DNA from: Alicyclobacillus tolerans
Lineage (GTDB): Bacteria > Bacillota > Bacilli > Alicyclobacillales > Alicyclobacillaceae
Reading direction: 5' to 3'
Assembly (NCBI RefSeq): GCF_001447355.1
Contig: NZ_JXBW01000005.1
Coordinates: 1-64,000, forward strand
Length of the DNA stretch: 64,000 nt
Position 1 is the stretch's first letter. Each line of letters starts with the position of its first letter. Position numbers and translations under genes: made by a program. The notes under the pieces were generated by a model. It saw only the letters and a list, made by a program, of their open reading frames with translations, was not told where the DNA came from and searched no databases. Shown one piece after another: positions 1 to 9,034 of the stretch.

Positions 1-1
1 G

Positions 2-739
2 GCGGGGGCTGCCATCGCCGTTGCGCTCTGCGCTTGGTGGGATGTAAGCGGCGGAACGCCACGGGCGGAGAACATGGGAACGACAGTTGCCGTGACCACG
101 GCCACAACGCCGGTTCATCTCGTGCCAACCAATGAACCTGCTTGGTCTCCGAATGAACAGGTGACAAACGCGGCTACCAATCCTCTGTTGACACAGCCGA
201 ATGTGTCAACAACGTCGCAAACGGCCAGTTCAGGCGGTTCCTCGAGCTCACAAGCCAGTGTTGGGACAAGCTCAAGCGGTGGCTCTGTCAGCGTGAGCTC
301 GCCGACAAACACGACCGCAACAACCAACACGACAAATGTGACGAGTACAAGCAATATAACCGGGACGAATACAACCGCCACAAATAATACAGTTGGTACC
401 CCGCCTGCGAACAATTCGAGTTCGACCAACGCGACGGGAAATGGTACGTCCAGCACCGCGCCTGCACCGACGAATGGCTCGTCTGGATCGAACTCCGGTG
501 CTGCGGGATCGTCGAATGGCACGGCGTTAGGCGGATCCACGGGCGCAACAACGGGTGGATCTGCGGCGAATACCAATACAACCAGTGCCACTCCTCCGGC
601 AACCGGCGTGCAGACAAGCACTTCGGCAACTGGCAATAGGAGCGGATCCGCAGAAACCCCGATGGTGACATCGGGGTCCACCGCAGTCACCACAAGCAAT
701 ACGACGGCTTCTGGGCAAGCGCTTTCGCCCGCGAGTTAA
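2..739 (+). CDS. Ser/Thr/Asn-rich exported or membrane-anchored protein, 5' end missing
   Basis: The frame is open from the first bases of the window, so the true start lies upstream. The first residues seen form a hydrophobic stretch (AGAAIAVALCAWW) that looks like a transmembrane anchor or signal sequence. About 220 residues of low-complexity sequence follow, dominated by Thr, Ser, Asn, Gly, Ala and Pro with almost no charged residues. No catalytic motif is visible. The composition resembles mucin-like or cell-wall-spanning regions of surface proteins, and the low charge suits an acidophile. The missing N-terminal part may hold a folded domain, for example an anti-sigma or wall-binding domain, but nothing here shows which. 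A hairpin terminator follows. The function is unknown; the coding call rests on frame, composition and terminator. Confidence 0.7.
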   Translation, partial: AGAAIAVALCAWWDVSGGTPRAENMGTTVAVTTATTPVHLVPTNEPAWSPNEQVTNAATNPLLTQPNVSTTSQTASSGGSSSSQASVGTSSSGGSVSVSSPTNTTATTNTTNVTSTSNITGTNTTATNNTVGTPPANNSSSTNATGNGTSSTAPAPTNGSSGSNSGAAGSSNGTALGGSTGATTGGSAANTNTTSATPPATGVQTSTSATGNRSGSAETPMVTSGSTAVTTSNTTASGQALSPAS

Positions 740-789
740 CCTGGAAACTCCATGACATGCCAAAAGGGATGAATGCCCCACCAAATACA

Positions 790-825
790 AAAACCCAGTG
801 CGACTAACCACGCGCGCTGGGTTTT
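790..825 (+). terminator. Intrinsic terminator after the Ser/Thr-rich gene
   Basis: A 13-bp inverted repeat (AAAACCCAGTGCG / CGCGCTGGGTTTT, with one G-U pair) has a 10-nt loop and is followed by a T-rich stretch on the + strand, about 50 nt after the stop codon. Confidence 0.75.
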
Positions 826-909
826 ATGCTTTCTTTTGAAACACATCAACACATCCAGACAATCTATATCAATGCAAACCGAATGATGAAGGCCGAATAA
901 CTCAACAGG

Positions 910-1074
910 TTAAGCAGATGTGCGCTGGCCTTTTGCGGCTGCTTGAGCCAACAACGCTTCTGCTTCCTCGGAATCCTTGTGCACCATCTTGTCGACGAGT
1001 TTGTTTCCAATCAACAAGGCTGTACCCACAACCACAATCAACGCAACAGTGATGACCGTCAAAACGATCTGCAT
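910..1074 (-). CDS. Small single-pass membrane protein, 54 aa
   Basis: This short reading frame encodes MQIVLTVITVALIVVV, then a few small residues and a charged tail (NKLVDKMVHKDSEEAEALL...) ending in TSA. That is one transmembrane helix at the N-terminus followed by an amphipathic, probably cytoplasmic tail rich in Glu, Lys and Ala. A GGGAG ribosome binding site lies 9 nt before the chosen ATG; a second in-frame ATG at 1083 overlaps that site and is less likely. A TATAAT box lies about 40 nt upstream. It sits alone between the surface-protein gene and ywlC. I do not recognise a family. The coding call rests on the RBS, the hydrophobic pattern and the promoter. Confidence 0.6.
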   Translation of the reverse strand: MQIVLTVITVALIVVVGTALLIGNKLVDKMVHKDSEEAEALLAQAAAKGQRTSA

Positions 1075-1116
1075 TCTTCTCATCTCCCGTTTGCATCTTT
1101 CCTGCTTTGCAAGGCC

Positions 1117-1145
1117 ATTATATCGGCTGTTCTTGCGCTAGTCAG
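1117..1145 (-). promoter_or_regulatory. Candidate sigma-A promoter for the 54-aa membrane protein
   Basis: On the minus strand a perfect TATAAT is preceded, after 17 nt, by CTGACT as a partial -35 box. Transcription would start about 35-40 nt before the small gene's start codon. Confidence 0.4.
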
Positions 1146-1285
1146 TCGATGAAAACGGATTCAAACCACTTGTCGCACTTTGTTCGAATCGGTGCCGAAG
1201 TTTCGCCACACATATGGAATATATTATATCAAAATCCCTAAACATCCACTTCACAAACACAGACACCGGACGCGCGAGCGGGAGC

Positions 1286-2374
1286 TCATTCGACTCGCCG
1301 CACGCGGCCCGATGCAGCTTTTTGCAAGCGATTCATGACGGCTGTGCTGATCCCATGCGCGGGATCGACCCCATATACCAAAATATCCGTTGCCCCGACC
1401 TTATCGAACCTGCGCAACAAATCGTAAAGTGCATGTGCCAAGTTTGCCGCATAGTCGTCGGCGGGAAGCGCGGCCATGCGCGCTGGCGGCAGGTGCCATT
1501 CAAAGCGGCTGACGAAGTCCTGTGGCGCGATGAGCGCCGGAATCGTCGTTGCCGCATCCGCCCCATCGCCTTCCCCCTCGAGAAATGCCCGCATGGCAGA
1601 CGCGATTGCCGCCTCCTCACCCCACCATACATGAACCCGCGCATTGGGCGCATAATGGCGATACTTCATGCCAGGCGAAAGCGGGGCGGCGTCGAGATCA
1701 AACACGTCGGCCGCAAACAGAACGGGACGCTGTATGGTTTTGGCGATCATCTCTTGCGTGATGCCACCTGGGCGCAGTATGCGTGCATAGTCTGGCTCAA
1801 GCAACAACACGGTCGACTCGACACCGATGGCGCTCGGCCCGGCATCGATCAGCCAATCGATGACGCCCCCCAAGTCTGCGGCCACTGCGTCGGCAACAGT
1901 CGGACTGGGACGGCCGGAGATGTTGGCGCTGGGCGCGGCAACGGGGACGCCGGCCTCGGCGATGAGCGCGCGCGCAACCGGGTGGTTTGGCATGCGCACG
2001 CCAACGAGTTCTTGTCCAGGTCGCACCGCTGGCGCAATCTGCGGCCCCGCCGGCAGGAGCAGGGTCAAGGGTCCAGGCCAAAAGGTCTGCATCAACTTGC
2101 GTTCGTCCGTACGCAGCTGATAGCCAGCTGGTAAACAAGCTTCAAGTTGGTCTTCGTTCGCAATATGGACAATCAGCGGGTTGTCGACGGGCCTTTGTTT
2201 GGCCGCAAAAATACGGCGCACCGCCGTGTCGTCAAGCGCGTTGGCGCCAAGGCCGTACACCGTCTCCGTCGGAAATGCAACCAAGCCACCCGCCCGCAAG
2301 CTCGCCGCCGGCTCCGCTACGCGTCGACGCAGTTGGGCAACGTCGCGCAAATCGTCGATTGCACACCTGTTCAT
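1286..2374 (-). CDS. ywlC: Threonylcarbamoyl-AMP synthase (Sua5/YwlC)
   Basis: The enzyme makes L-threonylcarbamoyl-adenylate from threonine, bicarbonate and ATP, the first step of the t6A modification of ANN-decoding tRNAs. The protein has 362 residues and two domains. The N-terminal Sua5/YciO/YrdC domain (about residues 25-205) shows AFPTETVYGLGANA and the nucleotide-site segment AKQRPVDNPL. A C-terminal Sua5 domain (about 235-345) distinguishes the long Sua5 form from short TsaC. The ATG at 2374 was chosen because AGGAGG lies 6 nt before it. The gene is the last of the conserved block prfA-prmC-spoIIR-ywlC, as in Bacillus, about 60 bp after spoIIR. Assignment is secure from motifs, length and synteny. 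Confidence 0.95.
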   Translation of the reverse strand: MNRCAIDDLRDVAQLRRRVAEPAASLRAGGLVAFPTETVYGLGANALDDTAVRRIFAAKQRPVDNPLIVHIANEDQLEACLPAGYQLRTDERKLMQTFWPGPLTLLLPAGPQIAPAVRPGQELVGVRMPNHPVARALIAEAGVPVAAPSANISGRPSPTVADAVAADLGGVIDWLIDAGPSAIGVESTVLLLEPDYARILRPGGITQEMIAKTIQRPVLFAADVFDLDAAPLSPGMKYRHYAPNARVHVWWGEEAAIASAMRAFLEGEGDGADAATTIPALIAPQDFVSRFEWHLPPARMAALPADDYAANLAHALYDLLRRFDKVGATDILVYGVDPAHGISTAVMNRLQKAASGRVRRVE

Positions 2375-2431
2375 GGCCAACCTCCTCTACCCTTCAAAGC
2401 CTGTCATACGCGATGAGCCATTGATGAGATC

Positions 2432-3124
2432 TTAGTGAAACATGTGGGTCAATGCATGGTAGATTTCTTCACCGTGATCGACCGTCCACAACCGCACCTG
2501 TACAGGTTGCTTTTTGCCCGAAGCCGTCGGCACATCAATGGTCTCCAGCGGCGGCAGGTCCGGGAACGATCCGGTATTCGGAACGGCATCCCCCTCGGTG
2601 ATGTCGACGAAGCACAGCGGCGGATAGAGCACACACCACCAGTTGGCACCCTGCCCTTTGCCAATGATGATCCGCAAGGCGTCATAATTGCCCGCAGGGT
2701 ACACGTCGTTGCCGTAGATTTTGGTCGGAAACGGCACCTCACCAACATTCGCCGAGATGGGCTCGTACACGCCATGCTGGTGCTCCACCGCAACGGCAGT
2801 CGCCCGAATCTGATCCAAATGCGCCTCGACGATTTGCTTCGCCTCGGCGGCAGATGTCGCATGCTGCACGAGCTGGCCGACTTCTTCCACGACTGCGTTG
2901 CGAATCTCCAGCTTCAATGTCTGGTCTGCTGCACTGTCGCTGTTTGCAATGATGCGCAAGCGCAACGCGTCCTGCGGAATGGTCGTAGCATGCGGCGTCG
3001 CGATGCCGTGCAACAGGTTGTCGCTTGCCTCGCTGCCTGCTGTGTGTGCCATCACCGTCCGCCCTGCTCCGATACACAACGCCGCCGCCATCAAGAACCC
3101 AACCCAGCGCTTCGCGACTCCCAT
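2432..3124 (-). CDS. spoIIR: Stage II sporulation protein R (SpoIIR)
   Basis: SpoIIR is the forespore-made secreted signal that triggers SpoIIGA to process pro-sigma-E in the mother cell. This 230-residue protein has an N-terminal signal or anchor segment (WVGFLMAAALCIGAG) and the SpoIIR domain with DALRLRIIANSDSAADQTLK and the Trp/Cys-rich stretch GANWWCVLYPPLCFVDI. The start at 3124 was chosen because AGGAGGG ends 7 nt upstream; the longer frame would translate through the ribosome binding site. It lies between prmC and ywlC as in Bacillus. Sigma-F control is expected from the family, but I saw no convincing sigma-F box. It confirms an endospore former. Confidence 0.95.
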   Translation of the reverse strand: MGVAKRWVGFLMAAALCIGAGRTVMAHTAGSEASDNLLHGIATPHATTIPQDALRLRIIANSDSAADQTLKLEIRNAVVEEVGQLVQHATSAAEAKQIVEAHLDQIRATAVAVEHQHGVYEPISANVGEVPFPTKIYGNDVYPAGNYDALRIIIGKGQGANWWCVLYPPLCFVDITEGDAVPNTGSFPDLPPLETIDVPTASGKKQPVQVRLWTVDHGEEIYHALTHMFH

Positions 3125-3241
3125 CTGCCATCCCTCCTGCATTCTCTAGCAGTCAGTATGGTCAGAGGCTAGCGAAGTTAAACAAGCTGGTAGAAAAAAT
3201 GCTAGATTCGCCGAAGGCCGTGCCAGGCCCCGCTCCCCGCC

Positions 3242-4156
3242 TTAGGTCGCGTGGCGGACAATCGTCACCACGCGTTCGATCCCGCGGAGATCGCGAATCA
3301 CTTCGATGGCAAAGCCATCTGCCCGCCAATGCGCAAACAGATCTGCGACCTCGGGCGCTTGTCCGCAACCGACCTCAAGGAACAATCCTGCCTTGCCGGT
3401 AGCAAACACGCTTTGCGGCAAGGCGGCAAACTGCCTGTAGAACATCAACCCATCTGCGCCGCCATCAAGCGCGAGGCGCGGTTCATATGCGGACACGGAA
3501 GGCTCCAGGCCAGCGATGTCGGCACTTGGTATGTACGGCGGATTCGAGACGATGGCGTGCCATCGACGCCCTGTTGCGGCCTGTACAATCAACCATTCTA
3601 GTCCATCAGACAGCACCCATTCGACGTCTGCCCCTAGGCGTTCCCCATTTTCTCCCGCGATGGCAAGCGCGTCTGCAGCGAGATCGACCCCAGTCACGCG
3701 CGCCTGCGGGCACGCGAGCTGCATGGAGATGGCGATGCAACCAGAGCCCGTGCCGATGTCCGCAACCTGTGCGCCCGCGGGTAACGCGCGTAAAAAGCGC
3801 ACGGCAGCGTCCACCAGGATCTCGGTATCCGGGCGCGGGATGAGGCAACCCGGACGGACGGCGAACGTGTGGCCGTAAAAGTCGGCACGGCCAAGGATAT
3901 AGGCGATAGGCTCGCCGTCTGCCCGGTGCGCCGCCATCTCGGCCACCAACCGGGCAAGCTTGGGCTCGACATCTTCCTGCAACGATTGAAGCAGTTGTAG
4001 ACGCGTCCAACCTGCAGCGCTGCGCAGGATTTGCTCCGCCTCGCTCTGCGCCTGGTGGACCCGCTCGTCAGGGGCGAGATCGACATAGGCGGGTGACCGG
4101 GACAACTGCTCCGCCAACCTGCGCAACAACGCCGCGACCTGCACGGACTTCGTCAT
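3242..4156 (-). CDS. prmC: Release factor glutamine N5-methyltransferase PrmC
   Basis: PrmC methylates the Gln of the GGQ motif in peptide-chain release factors, using S-adenosylmethionine. The 304-residue protein has a helical N-terminal domain (about 1-95) that contacts the release factor, then a Rossmann-type methyltransferase with the SAM loop [13 protein letters not shown] and the hallmark catalytic motif SNPPYIP. Its ATG overlaps the TGA of prfA (ATGA), so the enzyme and its substrate factor are translationally coupled. The length is normal. About 115 bp separate it from spoIIR. Confidence 0.96.
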   Translation of the reverse strand: MTKSVQVAALLRRLAEQLSRSPAYVDLAPDERVHQAQSEAEQILRSAAGWTRLQLLQSLQEDVEPKLARLVAEMAAHRADGEPIAYILGRADFYGHTFAVRPGCLIPRPDTEILVDAAVRFLRALPAGAQVADIGTGSGCIAISMQLACPQARVTGVDLAADALAIAGENGERLGADVEWVLSDGLEWLIVQAATGRRWHAIVSNPPYIPSADIAGLEPSVSAYEPRLALDGGADGLMFYRQFAALPQSVFATGKAGLFLEVGCGQAPEVADLFAHWRADGFAIEVIRDLRGIERVVTIVRHAT

Positions 4157-5223
4157 GCCTCTTCCGCCTGCAACATGGCGGCCCGATCCGCGACGATGAG
4201 CCCTTGAATAATTTCGTCCAAGTCGCCGTCGAGGACGGCCTCCAATCTGTGCAGCGTTAGGCCAATCCGGTGATCCGTGACGCGACTTTGCGGGAAGTTG
4301 TACGTGCGGATGCGTTCGCTCCGGTCCCCTGTCCCGACCTGGCTCCGGCGCGCCGCCGCCTGCTCCTCCTGCTGCTCGCGCATCGCCTTTTCGTAGAGCC
4401 GGGCACGCAGGACGCGCATCGCCTTCTCGCGGTTTTTCAACTGCGACTTCTCATCCTGGCACGAGACGACGATGCCCGTAGGCAAGTGCGTGATCCGCAC
4501 GGCCGATTGCGTCGTGTTCACGCTTTGGCCACCAGGCCCCGTGGAGCAAAACGTGTCGATGCGAATGTCTTTCTCTTGGACGTCGATCTCGACCTCTTCC
4601 ACCTCGGGCAAGACAGCGACCGTCGCCGTCGACGTGTGGATGCGACCGCCCGACTCCGTAACGGGAACCCGTTGCACGCGATGCGTCCCGCTCTCAAACT
4701 TCAATTTGGAAAACGCGCCCTTGCCATGAATGGCCATCGTCACTTCGCGAAAGCCGCCCATGTCGGTGTAGTTAGCGTCGATGACTTCCACCTTCCAGCC
4801 GTTTGCTTCCGCATAACGCTGGTACATGCGCAACAACGTGCCAGCGAACAAAGCTGCCTCTTCGCCGCCAGCCGCCGCCCGAATTTCGAGAAACACGTCC
4901 TTATCGTCATTTGGGTCTTTCGGCAAAAGCAAGATTTGCAGTTGTTCCTCGAGTCTCGCCCGCTCGGTCTGCAAGTCGTCGAGTTCTGCGCGCACAAATT
5001 CGCGCATCTCCTCGTCCAGCTTCTCCTGCAGCATCGCCTTCGCCTCTTCGATCGCGCCGCCAACCTGCTTCCACTGGCGATACGCCGCAACAGTCTCCGC
5101 TAAATCCGCCTGTTCCTTCGCGTATATGCGCAACTCGGCGGGGTTGTTCATCACCTCAGGGCGACAGAGCAAATCGCTCAGGTGCTCATAGCGCTCCTCC
5201 ATGCTTGCCAGACGTTCGAACAT
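4153..5223 (-). CDS. prfA: Peptide chain release factor 1 (RF1)
   Basis: RF1 reads UAA and UAG stop codons and releases the finished peptide. At 356 residues from the chosen start ([15 protein letters not shown]) it matches the usual Bacillus length. Visible are the catalytic loop [16 protein letters not shown] with the GGQ tripeptide and, in the anticodon-like region, the RF1 tripeptide within [18 protein letters not shown] (a PxT form, PVT). The upstream in-frame ATG at 5244 is rejected because GGGAGG lies between it and the ATG at 5223, 8 nt from the latter. It overlaps prmC by 4 bp. In Bacillus tdk lies between rpmE and prfA; here there is only a short gap. Confidence 0.97.
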   Translation of the reverse strand: MFERLASMEERYEHLSDLLCRPEVMNNPAELRIYAKEQADLAETVAAYRQWKQVGGAIEEAKAMLQEKLDEEMREFVRAELDDLQTERARLEEQLQILLLPKDPNDDKDVFLEIRAAAGGEEAALFAGTLLRMYQRYAEANGWKVEVIDANYTDMGGFREVTMAIHGKGAFSKLKFESGTHRVQRVPVTESGGRIHTSTATVAVLPEVEEVEIDVQEKDIRIDTFCSTGPGGQSVNTTQSAVRITHLPTGIVVSCQDEKSQLKNREKAMRVLRARLYEKAMREQQEEQAAARRSQVGTGDRSERIRTYNFPQSRVTDHRIGLTLHRLEAVLDGDLDEIIQGLIVADRAAMLQAEEA

Positions 5224-5363
5224 CGCCATCACCTCCCGCCTCATGCCTCATCAAAATAACGAAAATGCGTGCACGACAAAAAAGCCAAAGTCAACTCCGC
5301 CAAACGCCGCGCCGTCGCCGGGCGGCCATGGGAGCCAACCATGGCTTTTTCGCTGCACGCTCA

Positions 5364-5573
5364 TTACCGCTGTGTTTGCAAACCGTACTTCTTGTTGAAC
5401 TTGTCCACACGGCCGCCCGCGTCGATCAACTTCTGCTTGCCCGTGAAAAACGGATGGCACTTCGAGCAAATTTCTACGCGAATCGCCTCTTTGGTCGAAC
5501 CCGTTTCAAACGTTTCGCCGCAAGCACACGTCACGGTGACTGTATGGTAGGACGGATGAATACCCGTTTTCAT
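5364..5573 (-). CDS. rpmE: Ribosomal protein L31, zinc-binding type
   Basis: This is a 69-residue component of the large ribosomal subunit. It carries the zinc-ribbon cysteines of the C+ form of L31: CAC near residue 16 and CSKC near residue 37, followed by HPFFTGKQK. Zinc-independent paralogs lack these, so zinc-dependent storage and exchange by the L31 pair is possible. It lies downstream of rho as in Bacillus and has its own well-formed sigma-A promoter (5613-5641). Confidence 0.97.
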   Translation of the reverse strand: MKTGIHPSYHTVTVTCACGETFETGSTKEAIRVEICSKCHPFFTGKQKLIDAGGRVDKFNKKYGLQTQR

Positions 5574-5612
5574 ATTTGTTCACCCCTATCTCGTTAAAAC
5601 ACACTGCAATGA

Positions 5613-5641
5613 ATTATAACAAAGATGCAGTGATATGTCAC
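5613..5641 (-). promoter_or_regulatory. Sigma-A promoter of rpmE
   Basis: Minus-strand GTGACA (one mismatch to TTGACA), a 17-nt spacer and a perfect TATAAT lie 40 nt before the rpmE start codon. This is one of the best promoter matches in the window. Confidence 0.7.
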
Positions 5642-5821
5642 GCAATATGGCCATCTGCTTTTTGGAATATACATGCACACCATTTTACAGATGGCGATCA
5701 CGCATATAACTTTGGAGAACTTTTCAATATGAATCAAATGTTTTCTGTCCGTTATGGAGACAAACTTGGCTGCCCGATATCCTGAACTTGCAGCACAACA
5801 CAATGCAAAGGATGGATGCAG

Positions 5822-6007
5822 ATGAAGAACAAATTCATGATTTCCTGTCTGGGCGTCATCGGTTCATTGTTTGTCATGGCGAGCCCAGCGTACGCCGCCG
5901 TTGCCAACCACAATGCACCTGGCGCCGTAACCGCTGCAACCACAACGTCTACAGCCACTCCGTCATTTGGCTTCCTGCCCGATTGGCCGGATGACGATTG
6001 GGAGTAA
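5822..6007 (+). CDS. Small secreted peptide with signal sequence, 61 aa
   Basis: The product starts MKNKFMISCLGVIGSLFVM and continues with SPAYAAV, a textbook signal peptide with probable cleavage after AYA. The mature part is only about 35 residues: a Thr/Ala-rich linker and an acidic, aromatic tail (FGFLPDWPDDDWE). There are no Cys pairs or lantibiotic-like features. The ATG at 5822 is preferred over 5816 because of the AAGGA-like sequence about 8 nt upstream. A strong terminator follows at 6033. It lies alone, convergent with rho. I do not know the family; the signal peptide and terminator support a real gene. Confidence 0.6.
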   Translation: MKNKFMISCLGVIGSLFVMASPAYAAVANHNAPGAVTAATTTSTATPSFGFLPDWPDDDWE

Positions 6008-6032
6008 GCCGTGTATGACACCCGCCAGAATT

Positions 6033-6064
6033 GCCCACGGGCCTGCCCGCCTGTGGGCTTTTTT
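6033..6064 (+). terminator. Intrinsic terminator of the small secreted peptide gene
   Basis: A GC-rich 9-bp stem (GCCCACGGG / CCTGTGGGC, one G-U pair) is followed directly by six T on the + strand, 26 nt after the stop codon. Confidence 0.85.
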
Positions 6065-6125
6065 GCGGCATACGTTCGACCGTACTGGTCACGTAACAGG
6101 ATATCATCGGAACAAATACGCGAAA

Positions 6126-7421
6126 TCAGCTTTGCGCTCCGACCGCTGGATTTGCTGGTGCAACGGATTTGCGCTCCGCAGGACGATTGAGAGATAAGCT
6201 ATCGAGAAACTCTTTGTTCGTCTTGTAATGCTTAAACTTGCGCAAAAACATTTCTGTAAAGTCTTGGTTGTCACCCATCGACTTGCGAATTGCCCAAACC
6301 TTTTCCAACTCATCTTTCGGCATCAAAGCTTCCTCGCGGCGCGTGCCCGAGCGGCGGATATCGAGCGACGGGAAGACACGTTTTTCAGCCAGCTTCCGGT
6401 CAAGATGCAACTCCATATTGCCGGTACCTTTAAATTCCTCATAAATGACGTCGTCCATGCGCGACCCGGTATCGATCAAGGCGGTCGCCAGAATGGTCAG
6501 GCTGCCACCCTCCTCGACATTGCGGGCTGCACCGAAGAATCGCTTTGGTCTGTGAAATGCAGCGGGATCAATACCACCAGAAAGCGTGCGTCCAGACGGC
6601 GGCACGACAAGGTTGTATGCGCGTGCAAGTCTAGTCAAGCTGTCGAGGAGATTAACCACATTTTGCTTGTGTTCGACGAGGCGAAGGGCTCGTTCAAGTA
6701 CCAGTTCGGAGACCTTAATGTGATTTTCAGGAAGTTCATCAAACGTGGACGCCACAACTTCACCTTTCACGGACCTTTGCATATCTGTGACTTCTTCCGG
6801 GCGCTCATCAATCAAAAGGACAAACAAGTGCGCTTCCGGGTAGTTGGCCGCAATACTGTTTGCAATCTCCTTGAGAAGTACCGTCTTGCCCGCCTTTGGC
6901 GGAGCCACGATAAGTCCGCGTTGCCCAAATCCAATAGGCGCAAACAAGTCAATCACGCGCGTCGCAAGTTTTTCGGAGGTCGTCTCCATGATGATGCGCT
7001 CACTTGGGAAGAGTGGCGTGAGTGCCGGGAAGTGCAGGCGTTCGGCAGCGGCTTCCGGACTATAGCCGTTGACAGCTTCGACGTGAAGCAGACCAAAGTA
7101 CCGTTCATTCTCCTTGGGCGGGCGCACCTTGCCACTGACGAGGTCACCGGTGCGCAGGTCAAAACGGCGAATTTGTGACGCCGCCACATAGATGTCTTCC
7201 TGACTCGGAAGGTATCCAACCGGCCGCAAAAAGCCGTAACCATCCGGCATGATTTCAAGCACGCCAGCGGCAAACATCAGACCGTCGCGCTCCGCTTGTG
7301 CCTTAAGAATGGCAAAAATGAGTTCTTTTTTCTTCATGGTTCCGTAATACGGGATTTGAAACTCTTTCGCGTACTTGTATAACTCCGTCAGCTTTTTCTC
7401 TTCGAGTTCACGGATATCCAA
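6126..7421 (-). CDS. rho: Transcription termination factor Rho
   Basis: Rho is a hexameric RNA-dependent ATPase that terminates untranslated transcripts. The 431 residues show the Rho N-terminal domain, the cold-shock-like RNA-binding domain with the RNP motif DGYGFLR (about residues 60-66), the Walker A loop APPKAGKT, Walker B with [13 protein letters not shown] and the Q-loop region. The first codon is TTG (MDIRELEEK...) with GAGGG 6 nt upstream; there is no ATG nearby. The C-terminus carries a short extension ([18 protein letters not shown]). The order rho then rpmE is as in Bacillus. About 400 bp of non-coding sequence separates it from the transaldolase gene. Confidence 0.97.
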   Translation of the reverse strand: MDIRELEEKKLTELYKYAKEFQIPYYGTMKKKELIFAILKAQAERDGLMFAAGVLEIMPDGYGFLRPVGYLPSQEDIYVAASQIRRFDLRTGDLVSGKVRPPKENERYFGLLHVEAVNGYSPEAAAERLHFPALTPLFPSERIIMETTSEKLATRVIDLFAPIGFGQRGLIVAPPKAGKTVLLKEIANSIAANYPEAHLFVLLIDERPEEVTDMQRSVKGEVVASTFDELPENHIKVSELVLERALRLVEHKQNVVNLLDSLTRLARAYNLVVPPSGRTLSGGIDPAAFHRPKRFFGAARNVEEGGSLTILATALIDTGSRMDDVIYEEFKGTGNMELHLDRKLAEKRVFPSLDIRRSGTRREEALMPKDELEKVWAIRKSMGDNQDFTEMFLRKFKHYKTNKEFLDSLSLNRPAERKSVAPANPAVGAQS

Positions 7422-7818
7422 AATCGTCCCTCACATTCTTTTTACGCTGATAGCAACCTCGGATCTGCATTTGCACATCTATATCAAACAAACCGACTGC
7501 CCTGTTCACAGCCGTTTGCATGCAAGCGTTTGTATCCATGTACTTCTGGGGACCGGATTGGCTTTTCGTATGTTTGAGGCGTTCTAGCTACACTCTTTCA
7601 TTGTCCGATTCAGCACATCAGGAAACGAGATGAGAGAGGTGTACGTGTGCGCCAGTGATGAGGTGCACGGAAGATGAAGCGTATCCCCCCACGGAATCGA
7701 ATGATTCTGCGGCTATATGTAGTATAAACAGCTGCGGGCCGTTTCACAAGCGGTGGACGTGTATCGTCGCCGAAGAGTACACAAAATCGGGCACCGGTGA
7801 ACCCGGCGCCCATCAGCC
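7422..7818. other. 397-bp gap upstream of rho, no convincing gene
   Basis: No frame here has both a ribosome binding site and protein-like composition. Bacillus has murA2 and glpX at this point. The gap holds the transaldolase terminator (7783-7811) and a 16-bp near-palindrome, CGTTTGCATGCAAGCG, at 7513-7528, about 90 nt before the rho start. The palindrome could be an operator or an RNA stem in the rho leader. I could not pin down the rho promoter. Confidence 0.5.
7783..7811 (-). terminator. Terminator of the transaldolase gene
   Basis: On the minus strand a 9-bp stem (GGGCGCCGG / CCGGTGCCC, one G-U pair) with a 5-nt loop is followed by GATTTT, 8 nt after the transaldolase stop codon. Confidence 0.6.
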
Positions 7819-8466
7819 TTACTTCTTTTGGAGTTTGCTCCAGTCTGCCAGGAAGCGTTCGATACCGCGATCCGTCAGTGGGTGTTTGACCATTTGGTCG
7901 TACACGGCAAACGGAATCGTCGCGATATGAGCGCCTGCTTTTGCAGCCTGCGTGACGTGCATCGGATGGCGAACGCTCGCAGCGATAATTTCGGTCTCAA
8001 TGCCATGAATATCGAAAATTTGAGCGATGTCCGCAATCAACTCGACGCCGTCGACACTGATATCGTCCAAACGGCCAATGAACGGGCTGACAAATGCCGC
8101 ACCTGCACGTGCTGCCATCAGCGCTTGGTTCGCACTGAAAATCAGGGTGACGTTCGTGCGAATGCCGCGTTGAGCCAATTGATGCACGGCCTTCAAGCCC
8201 TCGACCGTCATCGGCACCTTGATGACAATATTTTTATGAATCTCCGCGAGTGGGAGCGCTTCTTCCACCATGCCCTTCGCATCGAGGCTGACAACCTCTG
8301 CGCTGATGGGCCCGTCGACGATCTCGACGATTTCCTTCAACACTTGAACGAAATCGCGACCTTCTTTCGCCACGAGGCTCGGGTTGGTCGTGACGCCGCT
8401 CAAAATCCCCATCTCCGCCGCGCGACGGATTTCGTCGACATTCGCGGTGTCAATGAAAAACTTCAT
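7819..8466 (-). CDS. fsa: Transaldolase / fructose-6-phosphate aldolase family protein (TalC type)
   Basis: The 215-residue protein belongs to the short transaldolase subfamily, which transfers dihydroxyacetone units in the pentose phosphate pathway through a Schiff-base lysine. Key pieces are [26 protein letters not shown] and NIVIKVPMT, where the Lys of IKVP is the catalytic one. Members annotated as transaldolase or fructose-6-phosphate aldolase are hard to tell apart by sequence; the Firmicute gene at this position is usually a transaldolase. GAGGAG precedes the ATG. In Bacillus fbaA lies between spo0F and this gene; here it is absent. Confidence 0.92.
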   Translation of the reverse strand: MKFFIDTANVDEIRRAAEMGILSGVTTNPSLVAKEGRDFVQVLKEIVEIVDGPISAEVVSLDAKGMVEEALPLAEIHKNIVIKVPMTVEGLKAVHQLAQRGIRTNVTLIFSANQALMAARAGAAFVSPFIGRLDDISVDGVELIADIAQIFDIHGIETEIIAASVRHPMHVTQAAKAGAHIATIPFAVYDQMVKHPLTDRGIERFLADWSKLQKK

Positions 8467-8569
8467 TGCTCCTCATCCTCTCCTAGACTGTTTATGGAGC
8501 CGCCCGCAGGGTTCTTGCGGCCGCCCCCTTCATGCGAGATGAACCGCCGGACGACTTCTTTACGGATAT

Positions 8570-8578
8570 ATCATACCA
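8570..8578 (-). promoter_or_regulatory. Candidate extended -10 promoter for the transaldolase gene
   Basis: The minus strand reads TGGTATGAT, an extended -10 element (TGN plus a five-of-six TATAAT match), about 105 nt before the start codon and after the spo0F stop. Confidence 0.35.
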
Positions 8579-8634
8579 TGTTCACGCGGGATCATCTCTC
8601 CGAAGCAGCCTTGTCCATTGTAAAACTCGCCTGG

Positions 8635-8997
8635 CTAACTGTCCAATTGCGATCGAACAGCACGGCGCAATTCATCAATGTCAAATGGCTTCGTAAAATG
8701 CGCGACAGCCCCCATTTCCATCGCTTCGTGAATCAAATCCAATTCGCCGTACGCCGTCATCATGATGACCTTGGAGTCCAGCTCGAGCTTCCGGATGTTG
8801 CGCAAAATTTCGAGCCCATCCATGCCGGGAATCTTCATGTCCAGCAGGATCAGGTCAGGCTTCTCTTGCTCCGCGATTTGCAGCGCAGTTACCCCGTTTG
8901 GCGCCTGGAAAATTTCATATCCTTCCCGCTGCAACACTTCTTGAAGAAGGACTCGGATGCCAAACTGGTCGTCGACAACCAGTACCTTGTACGCCAT
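8635..8997 (-). CDS. spo0F: Sporulation phosphorelay response regulator Spo0F
   Basis: Spo0F carries phosphate from sporulation histidine kinases to Spo0B. It is a single receiver domain of 120 residues with no output domain. The acidic pair is DD at residues 9-10, the phospho-acceptor Asp lies in [11 protein letters not shown] near residue 53, the switch Thr in MTAYGE near 81 and the invariant Lys in FTKPFD near 103. The position directly after pyrG is diagnostic for Spo0F rather than another CheY-like protein. A candidate sigma-H/sigma-A control region lies upstream. A probable partner kinase is encoded at 51665-52942. Confidence 0.93.
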   Translation of the reverse strand: MAYKVLVVDDQFGIRVLLQEVLQREGYEIFQAPNGVTALQIAEQEKPDLILLDMKIPGMDGLEILRNIRKLELDSKVIMMTAYGELDLIHEAMEMGAVAHFTKPFDIDELRRAVRSQLDS

Positions 8998-9034
8998 GCA
9001 AACACCCTCTTCGTTAGCTCAACTCGTCACGAGT

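Noticed and set aside
902-1096. 64-residue minus-strand frame over the small membrane gene
   Set aside because: The Cys/Arg-rich product is out of frame with the well-initiated membrane protein at 910-1074.
1214-2134. 306-residue open frame on the + strand
   Set aside because: It is antisense to ywlC, with no ribosome binding site and Arg-rich low-information sequence.
7610-7813. 67-residue minus-strand frame in the gap before rho
   Set aside because: No ribosome binding site, overlap with the transaldolase terminator, and no protein-like pattern.
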